From Deltaproteobacteria bacterium (GTDB taxonomy: Bacteria > Myxococcota > JACRCW01): a stretch of DNA of 46,395 nt. The stretch covers positions 1-46,395 of the forward strand of contig JACRCW010000163.1 in assembly GCA_016218805.1 (NCBI GenBank), read 5' to 3'. Both the position numbers and the translations under genes were made by a program. The notes beneath the pieces were generated by a model that worked only from the letters and a program-made list of their open reading frames with translations, was not told the origin of the DNA and did no database searches. The first letter of the stretch is position 1. Each line of letters begins with the position of its first letter. Below are positions 40,549 through 46,395 of the stretch, in pieces.

Positions 40549-42258
40549 ATGCCGGACGCTGACCTGGTCGAAACACCCCGCGTGACGGTGCGCTGGCACC
40601 ACCGCGCCCTGGGCCTGCTGGCCGCGGTGCTCTACGCGCTGAGCCACCCGTTTGCCTGGCCCGGCAGCGTGGAGGACGTCACAGCCAGCCTGGCACGCCC
40701 CGCGTGGCTGCTGGGCTTTGTCTGCCTGGTCCCGCTGCTGTGGGCGGTGCGCCGCATGCCCGCGCGCCAGGCCTACCTGTTCAGCGCGTGGGCGTTTGTC
40801 CCCGGCGTGTTCATGCTGCTGCACTGGTTGACCATTGCCATGCACGTGTTTGGCGGGATTCCCAAGGTGTTCTCCGGGCTGCTGCTGGTGCTGCTCAGCA
40901 TCGTGGGGTGGAACTACATGGGTGCCGCCGTCGGCGTGGCGCGCTGGCTGGAGGACCGCGCGCGCTGGCCGGCATGGGCGGCGGTGCCGGTGTGCTGGAC
41001 GGGCATGGAGATGTGCCGTGCGTACATCTATTTCGGCGGGTTCCCGTGGGGGAACATCGGCACCACGCAATGGAACAACCTGTACGTGGCGCAGCTGGGC
41101 GCGTTGGGCGGCGTGTACCTGATCATCGTCCTGTGCGGGCTGGTCAACGGCGTGCTGCTGGAGGTGCTGCGCTCATTCCTGGGCGAACGCCCCTTTCCCT
41201 CCCTGCCCGTGACCGGCGCGGTGCTGGCGCTGGCGGCGTCCTACGCCTACGGCGCCCTGCACATCTCCGCCGTGGACGACGCGCAGGCGCACGCGCCGCG
41301 GGTCCGCGTGGGCATGCTGCAGGGCAACGTGGAGCAGGGCATCAAGAACAAGACCATGCAGTTCCGCGAGCAGATCCTGGCCAAGTATGAGGCGCTGCAG
41401 CGCGACGCGGTGGCCCGCGGCGCGGAGGTGGTCATCTGGCCGGAGGGCGCGCTGCCGGCGCATCTGCCGCGGGATGCGGACTCGCTGCGCGGACGCGGGC
41501 TGCCGGACCTGCAGGGCGCCGCGGGGATCATTGGCACGGACATCATCTGGCAGGACCCGCCGGCGCGTACCGGTCCGGAGTGCCGCCAGCCCAAGCCGCC
41601 GGCCGGCTGCCGCGGGACGCGCTGGATGCACAACAGCGCGCTGGTGGTGGACCCGGCGCAGGGCATCCGCGGGCGGTTTGACAAGACGCACCTGGTCCCA
41701 TTTGGCGAATACGTTCCCTGGCCACTGGGCCTGGTGGCGCGCGCCATTGTCCCGGGCATTGCGGCGTTTGTGCCGGGACAGACCATCACGCCCGTGGACG
41801 TGCCCACGCGCGAAGGCCCGCGCTCCATGGGCGCGCTCATCTGCTACGAAGGCATCTTCCCGCAGTACGCGCGCCGCTACGCCGCGCGCGGCGCGCAGCT
41901 GCTGGTCAACATCACCAACGACGCGTGGTACGGCATCAGCGCCGCCGCCCCGCAGCACCTGGCGTTCTACGCCATGCGCGCGGCGGAGAACGCGCGTGCG
42001 GTGGCCCGCGTGGCCAACACCGGCATCACCGCGGGCATTGACCCGGTGGGCCGGGTGCTCGCGCCCTCCACGCTGTACACGGACGCCGCAGTGGTGCTGG
42101 ACCTGCCGCTCATGGAAACCCCCACGCTCTACCAGCTCACCGGTGACGTCGTGGGATGGGGCTGCGCCGCGCCGTTCCTGTGGGGACTGGGCCGCGGGCT
42201 GCGGGAATGGTATCAGGGGGTCAAGCGTCGCCGACTGGAGAAGCGCGCGGGACGCTGA
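40549..42258 (+). CDS. lnt: Apolipoprotein N-acyltransferase
   Basis: A 569-residue inner-membrane enzyme that N-acylates the diacylglyceryl-Cys of lipoproteins. The N-terminal part has several helices, and a nitrilase-like periplasmic domain spans about 250-520. The catalytic triad is visible: Glu299 (VVIWPEG), Lys379 (DKTHLVPFGEYVPW) and Cys432 (LICYEGIF). Start ATG 40549. It lies 17 bp before prfB. Lipoproteins in this window are likely clients. Confidence 0.95.
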   Translation: MPDADLVETPRVTVRWHHRALGLLAAVLYALSHPFAWPGSVEDVTASLARPAWLLGFVCLVPLLWAVRRMPARQAYLFSAWAFVPGVFMLLHWLTIAMHVFGGIPKVFSGLLLVLLSIVGWNYMGAAVGVARWLEDRARWPAWAAVPVCWTGMEMCRAYIYFGGFPWGNIGTTQWNNLYVAQLGALGGVYLIIVLCGLVNGVLLEVLRSFLGERPFPSLPVTGAVLALAASYAYGALHISAVDDAQAHAPRVRVGMLQGNVEQGIKNKTMQFREQILAKYEALQRDAVARGAEVVIWPEGALPAHLPRDADSLRGRGLPDLQGAAGIIGTDIIWQDPPARTGPECRQPKPPAGCRGTRWMHNSALVVDPAQGIRGRFDKTHLVPFGEYVPWPLGLVARAIVPGIAAFVPGQTITPVDVPTREGPRSMGALICYEGIFPQYARRYAARGAQLLVNITNDAWYGISAAAPQHLAFYAMRAAENARAVARVANTGITAGIDPVGRVLAPSTLYTDAAVVLDLPLMETPTLYQLTGDVVGWGCAAPFLWGLGRGLREWYQGVKRRRLEKRAGR

Positions 42259-42275
42259 CGGAGAAGGAACTGCAC

Positions 42276-43458
42276 ATGGCCATCGCCCCCGAGACGCTCA
42301 ACCTCGAGCGCAATCATCTGAAAGACTACAGCGGCCGGCTGGACGAGCTGCGGAGGCATCTTTGACGTCGAGGGCAAAGAAGGGCGTCTCCGCCACCTGG
42401 AGGAGATGAGCGGCCAGGCGGACTTCTGGAACAACGCGGACAAGGCCAAGCAGCTGCTGCAGGAGAAGGCGCGGCTGGAGAAGGTCGTTGCGCCGTACAA
42501 CGCGGCGGCCCGGATGCTGCGGGACGGCGGGGAGCTGTTTGACCTGGCCGAAGCCGAGAACGACGAGTCCATGTTGCTGGCGGTGTTCGGCGACCTGGCC
42601 AAGGCGCGCGCGCTGGTGGAGCAGATGGAGTTCCAGCGGCGGCTGGGTGGCGAGGCGGATCCCAACAACGCCATTGTCTCCATCAACGCGGGCGCCGGCG
42701 GCACGGACAGCCAGGACTGGGCGCAGATGCTGCTGCGCATGTACCAGCGCTACGCGGACCGCCGCGGCTTCAAGGTGGAGCTGATGGACCTGCAGGCGGG
42801 TGACGAGGCCGGCATCAAGAGCGCGTCCTTCTCCGTGGAGGGGGACTACGCGTATGGCAACCTCAAGAGCGAGACGGGCGTGCACCGCCTGGTGCGCATC
42901 AGCCCGTTTGACGGCAACGCGCGGCGGCAGACCAGCTTTGCGTCCGTATTTGTCTACCCTGAGGTCAACGACGACATTATCGACATCCAGCTGGACTGGT
43001 CCCAGATCCGGGTGGACACGCTGCGGTCCGGCGGCGCCGGCGGCCAGCACGTCAACAAGACCGAATCCGCCGTCCGCCTGGTGCACGCCCCCACGCCGAA
43101 TTCCGACGGCAAGGAGATTGTGGTGCTGTGCCAGCAGGAGCGCAGCCAGCACAAGAACCGCGCGCTGGCGGAGAAGCTGCTCAAAGCCAAGCTGTACCAG
43201 TTGGAGATTGACCGGAAGAATTCGGAGCGGGACAAGCTGGAAGCCACCAAGCGGGACATCAGCTTTGGCAGCCAGATCCGCAACTACGTGCTGCACCCCT
43301 ACAAGCTCTGCAAGGACCTGCGCACCGGCCATGAGACCAGCCAGGTGGACGGCGTGCTGGACGGCGAGCTGCAGCCGTTCATTGATGCGTTCCTCATGAA
43401 GGCGGGTGACGCCAAGCTCTCCGGCGGGCAGATCTACGCCGACCCCGACGACATCTGA
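42276..43458 (+). CDS. prfB: Peptide chain release factor 2 (programmed +1 frameshift)
   Basis: RF2, which ends translation at UGA and UAA. It is encoded in two frames: 42276-42365 in frame one, ending CTT TGA, then from GAC 42364 after a +1 slip, for 393 residues in all. The slip site (GGAGGCATCTTTGAC) has the SD-like GGAGG and CTT TGA C of the classical RF2 autoregulatory frameshift. Conserved SPF (ISPFDGNARRQTSF) and GGQ (GGAGGQHVNKTESAVRL) motifs are present, with the RF2-type anticodon SPF. GAAGGA precedes ATG 42276. Confidence 0.95.
42351..42366 (+). promoter_or_regulatory. prfB: prfB frameshift signal
   Basis: CGG AGG CAT CTT TGA C: an internal SD-like GGAGG just upstream of the CTT slip codon, followed by the in-frame UGA that RF2 itself recognises. 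When RF2 is scarce, the ribosome slips +1 at CTT and reads GAC. This is established regulation for bacterial prfB. Confidence 0.92.
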
Positions 43459-43480
43459 GCCACTGGGCGGGAGTTACAGC

Positions 43481-44734
43481 ATGGATGGGAAGATTGATTC
43501 GGGCAGCACCGCGTGGATGCTGACCAGTTCTGCGCTGGTGCTGCTGATGGTGCCGGGGCTGGCGCTGTTCTACGGCGGGATGGTGCGCCGCAAGAACGTG
43601 CTGTCCACCATGATGCACAGCTTTGTAGCCATGGCGGTGATTGGCGTGCAGTGGGTGGTGGTGGGTTACGCGCTCAGCTTCGGGACCAGCGTGGGAGGCT
43701 GGATTGGCTGGGACAGCGCGCTCATCGGGCTCAACGGCCTGAGCCCCGGCAAGCTGTACGCGGACAAGGGCGTGCCGGAGCTGGTGTTTGTGATGTTCCA
43801 GGGCAAGTTTGCCATCATCACGCCGGCGCTCATCTCCGGGGCCATTGCGGAGCGCATGAAGCTGCGCGCGTTCATTGTGTTCATCGCGCTGTGGGCCACG
43901 TTCATCTACTGCCCGCTGGCGCACTGGGTGTGGGCGTCTGACGGGTGGCTGTTCAAGCTGGGCGTGCTGGACTTTGCCGGCGGCACGGTGGTGCACATCT
44001 CCGCGGGCGTGTCCGCGCTGGTGCTGGCCATCCTCGTCGGGCCGCGCCGCGAATACAGCCGCCGCGGCGCCTCCGGCGTGCTGCTGCCCAACAACCTGGC
44101 GCTGACGCTCACGGGCGCGGGGCTGCTGTGGTTTGGGTGGTTTGGCTTCAACGCGGGGAGCGCCGTGGCGGTGGAGTTCCCGGTGGCCGGCGCCGCGGCG
44201 GGGCTGGCGTTCACCACCACGCAGGCGGCCGCGGCCGCGGCGGCGCTGACGTGGATGGTGGTGGAGCGCTGGCACAACGGGAAGGCCACCAGCGTGGGCC
44301 TGGCGTCCGGGATTGTGGCCGGGCTGGTGGCCATCACGCCGGCGGCCGGGCACGTGGCGCCGTGGGCGGCCCTGGTGATGGGCATGCTGAGCAGCCTGGC
44401 GTGCTACGGCGCCGTGCAGCTCAAGCACCGCTTTGGGGTGGATGACACGCTGGACGCGTTCAGCGTGCACGGCGTGGGCGGGCTGCTGGGGGCGGTGCTG
44501 GTTGGCGTGTTCTGCTTCACGCCGGTGGGCGGCGTGCTGGCCGGGAGCTTTGCGCAGCTGGGCAAGCAGCTGGTGGGCGTGGCGGTGGCCGTGGTGTACG
44601 CGGGGGCAGGCACCGCGGTGCTGGCGCTGCTGGTGAAGAAGGTGCTGGGGCTGCGCGTGACGGACCAGATGGAGCGGGACGGCCTGGACATAGGCATCCA
44701 CGGCGAACGCGGATACCACCTGGAGCAGGCGTGA
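43481..44734 (+). CDS. amtB: Ammonium transporter
   Basis: A 417-residue Amt/Rh-type channel with about 11 helices. Typical elements are LFYGGMVRRKN, the twin-His region (the conserved His residues lie in GGTVVHISAG and FSVHGVGG), FGWFGFNAGSA, and a C-terminal tail that interacts with PII. Start ATG 43481 follows GGGAG; the longer frame from 43406 overlaps prfB. It is 22 bp after prfB and 13 bp before the PII gene, a usual amtB-glnK pairing. Confidence 0.95.
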   Translation: MDGKIDSGSTAWMLTSSALVLLMVPGLALFYGGMVRRKNVLSTMMHSFVAMAVIGVQWVVVGYALSFGTSVGGWIGWDSALIGLNGLSPGKLYADKGVPELVFVMFQGKFAIITPALISGAIAERMKLRAFIVFIALWATFIYCPLAHWVWASDGWLFKLGVLDFAGGTVVHISAGVSALVLAILVGPRREYSRRGASGVLLPNNLALTLTGAGLLWFGWFGFNAGSAVAVEFPVAGAAAGLAFTTTQAAAAAAALTWMVVERWHNGKATSVGLASGIVAGLVAITPAAGHVAPWAALVMGMLSSLACYGAVQLKHRFGVDDTLDAFSVHGVGGLLGAVLVGVFCFTPVGGVLAGSFAQLGKQLVGVAVAVVYAGAGTAVLALLVKKVLGLRVTDQMERDGLDIGIHGERGYHLEQA

Positions 44735-44747
44735 AGGGAGAGCCGTC

Positions 44748-45107
44748 ATGAAGCTGGTCATTGCCATCATCCGCCCGGAGCGCCTGGAGGCGGTGCAGGA
44801 GGCGCTGCAGCGCGTCCTGGACGAAGAGGACCGCTACCGCATCACGGTGGACAGCGTGGAGGGCCACGGCGCACAACAGGGTGAAGTGGAGCTGTTCCGC
44901 GGGCAGCGCATCCGCGCGCGCCTGGTGCCGCGCACGCGCGTCATGGTCGCCGTGAATGAGACCTACGTGGAGAAGACCATCAACGCGATCATTGCGGGCG
45001 CGCGCACGGAGGGCGGTGGCGCGGTGGGGGACGGGAAGATCTTTGTGCAGCCGCTGGAGGAGTGCATCCGCATCCGCACGGGTGAGCGCGGCAGCACGGC
45101 AATCTGA
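44748..45107 (+). CDS. glnK: PII-type nitrogen regulator lacking the uridylylation Tyr
   Basis: A 119-residue PII protein. Conserved segments are MKLVIAIIRPERLEAV, the T-loop (about 38-60), and VGDGKIFVQPLEECIRIRTGE near the C-terminus. Against E. coli GlnK the T-loop Tyr51 position is Ile55 (LFRGQRIRARLVP), and the nearby Tyr46 is Phe, so control by UMP addition seems unlikely; ATP/ADP and 2-oxoglutarate sensing probably remain. The B-loop has a few extra residues (TEGGGAVGDG). Functional symbol glnK by gene order with amtB; glnB is an alternative. Confidence 0.9.
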   Translation: MKLVIAIIRPERLEAVQEALQRVLDEEDRYRITVDSVEGHGAQQGEVELFRGQRIRARLVPRTRVMVAVNETYVEKTINAIIAGARTEGGGAVGDGKIFVQPLEECIRIRTGERGSTAI

Positions 45108-45113
45108 ATCGAA

Positions 45114-46395
45114 TCACTTCTTGGCGGCGCGCTGCGCCCGCAGGGCCTTGAGGAAACCCTGCACCGCGCGTGCATTACCGCTCGTTGAATCAAGCGCCAG
45201 GTACTTCTCGTAGGCCTTCTCCGCGCCCGGCAGGTCACCGCGCTCCTGCAGCAGCATCCCCATCACCAGGTGCGTGTAGGAGTGCGACGCATCCAGCGCC
45301 TCCGCCTTGCGCAGCTGCCGGAGCGCCTCGTCCTGGTTCCCGAGCTCGTACTGCACGCGGCCCAGCTGCGCGTACGCACGCGCGCTCCCCGGGTCAAACT
45401 TCAGCGCGCTCTCAAACGCCTTCTTCGCGTCCTCGTACTTCTCCTGGTCAAGCAGCTTCTTCCCCTTCTCAAAGCGGTCCGCAAACAGCCGCTTGGGGTC
45501 ATCCGCCGGCTTTTCGGCGGGCTTCTCCACCGGCTTGGCGGCGACGGGCGCCACCACCGGCTGCTCCACCGGCTTGGCTGGCACCGGGGCGGGCTGCACC
45601 GCCGCCACCGCGGGTTTCTCCGCCGCCAGCTCCCCGGCCAGTTCCGCCGCGCTCTTGGGCGGGGCGGCGGACGCGGCCGGCTCCGTCGTGTCGTGCCGGA
45701 CCAGCTCCGCGGCGGCCTCCTGCTGGCTCTTCACCTGCGCGCCCATGTCCGGGATGACCACGTTGGGCGTGGGCGCGGCGGGCGCCGGTTCGGCCACCGG
45801 CGGGGCCTCCGCGGTGGGCGCCGCCGGCGGCGCGGAGGACAGGAACAACAGCACCAGCAGCAGCGCCACGGTCCCCACGCCCGCGGACACGTACAGGAAC
45901 AGGCGCTTGTTGGACTCCTCGGCGTCCGCGGCGGCGTTCTTGTCCAGCAGCGCCTCAATCTCCTTCACGTCGGACCCGCGGGTGAAGAATGTGTCGTGCT
46001 CGTCACTGGTGACGGACATCCGCCGGGGCGGGGCCGGCGCCGGGTTCAGCGCGGACTCCTCGGGCGGGCCGGTGCGCGGCGGGGGCGTGGGCGTCTCCGC
46101 CGGGGCGGGGGCCGCAGCCGGTGCCGGCGGCGCAGCGGCGGGCGGGTCGGTCACCGCGTCGGGGCCGGCCATGCGGGAGCCGCCCTCGTCATTCAGGGGG
46201 GCGCGCCCCTCAGGCGGCAACGGAACGGGCGACACCGGGGTGAGCTCGTCCTCCGGGCGGTCCTCCGGGCTGCGCTCGGGGCGCTCCGTCCAGCGGGTGA
46301 TGGCCGGCTCCGGCGCACCGGCACCGCGGGCCAGGCGGACCTCGTCCCGCGCGCGCGGGGCCGGCGCCGCCGCCGCAGGCGCCGTGGCGGGCGCG
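45114..46395 (-). CDS. TPR-repeat membrane protein, truncated at the window edge
   Basis: The open frame runs from the stop at 45114 to the right edge, so the 5' end lies outside. The visible N-terminal part is an acidic and Pro/Ala-rich cytoplasmic segment (WTERPERSPEDRPEDELTP). One transmembrane helix (about LFLYVSAGVGTVALLLVLLFLSS) comes before an Ala/Pro/Lys-rich linker (KPVEKPAEKP), and TPR-like repeats follow (KYEDAKKAFESALKFDPG, NQDEALRQLRKAEAL, DLPGAEKAYEKYLALD). A GTG at 46235 is a possible internal start, but the frame continues coding-like beyond it. Convergent with the PII gene, 6 bp apart. Confidence 0.82.
   Translation of the reverse strand, partial: APATAPAAAAPAPRARDEVRLARGAGAPEPAITRWTERPERSPEDRPEDELTPVSPVPLPPEGRAPLNDEGGSRMAGPDAVTDPPAAAPPAPAAAPAPAETPTPPPRTGPPEESALNPAPAPPRRMSVTSDEHDTFFTRGSDVKEIEALLDKNAAADAEESNKRLFLYVSAGVGTVALLLVLLFLSSAPPAAPTAEAPPVAEPAPAAPTPNVVIPDMGAQVKSQQEAAAELVRHDTTEPAASAAPPKSAAELAGELAAEKPAVAAVQPAPVPAKPVEQPVVAPVAAKPVEKPAEKPADDPKRLFADRFEKGKKLLDQEKYEDAKKAFESALKFDPGSARAYAQLGRVQYELGNQDEALRQLRKAEALDASHSYTHLVMGMLLQERGDLPGAEKAYEKYLALDSTSGNARAVQGFLKALRAQRAAKK

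Overview
The window is a GC-rich, gene-dense chromosomal segment that looks like Myxococcota (the old delta-proteobacteria). Pointers are a Pkn-type Ser/Thr kinase with a PEGA tail, a zinc-ribbon/AgmX-PglI-type protein, a secreted protein ending in a MYXO-CTERM-like tail (Cys pair, hydrophobic helix, Arg-rich end), two-component and HD-GYP signalling proteins, and many ATGA/GTGA-coupled operons. I saw no rRNA, tRNA, transposase, phage gene or CRISPR array. The taxonomic call is an inference; no search was run.

Layout. 1-206: non-coding, with a ~37-bp direct repeat. 207-2656 (-): two paralogous MacB/FtsX-type permeases without a visible ATPase. 2799-4573 (+): Fur-family regulator and ftsY. 4578-6359 (-): Ser/Thr kinase. 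6495-8964 (+): small protein, putative lipoprotein, nuoN. 8977-13170 (-): nuoC, nuoD and a YfhO-like membrane protein. 13411-14493 (-): zinc-ribbon/AgmX-like protein. 14711-19588 (+): adhesin-like lipoprotein, HAD-IG 5'-nucleotidase, unknown protein, class I FBP aldolase (fbaB). 19601-25889 (-): a tightly coupled type IV minor-pilin operon (lipoprotein, FimU/GspH-, PilV-, PilW- and PilX-like proteins, MYXO-CTERM-like secreted protein). 26225-28251 (+), divergent from it: an ECF sigma factor, a small membrane protein (possible anti-sigma factor) and two more pilin-like genes. 28368-29957 (-): GAF/HD-GYP protein. 30106-30831 (+): Bax-inhibitor-1 family. 30828-33755 (-): PAS/GAF hybrid histidine kinase. 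33804-36698 (-): moaC, double-FHA protein, GNAT and membrane protein, each overlapping the next by 4 nt. 36764-39904 (+): membrane histidine kinase and two receiver proteins. 39905-40548: repeat-rich intergenic region with five 43-bp tandem palindromic repeats. 40549-45107 (+): lnt, prfB (programmed frameshift), amtB, PII. 45114-46395 (-): TPR protein cut by the window edge.

The parts most worth a second look are the divergent sigma-factor/pseudopilin locus beside the minor-pilin operon, the 43-bp repeat array upstream of lnt, a PII protein that lacks the uridylylated tyrosine, an HD-GYP protein with a ~110-residue insertion, and a receiver/pseudo-receiver pair in the two-component operon. 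Housekeeping functions (NDH-1, RF2, SRP receptor, lipoprotein acylation, molybdopterin synthesis) are interleaved with these lineage-specific envelope and signalling genes.
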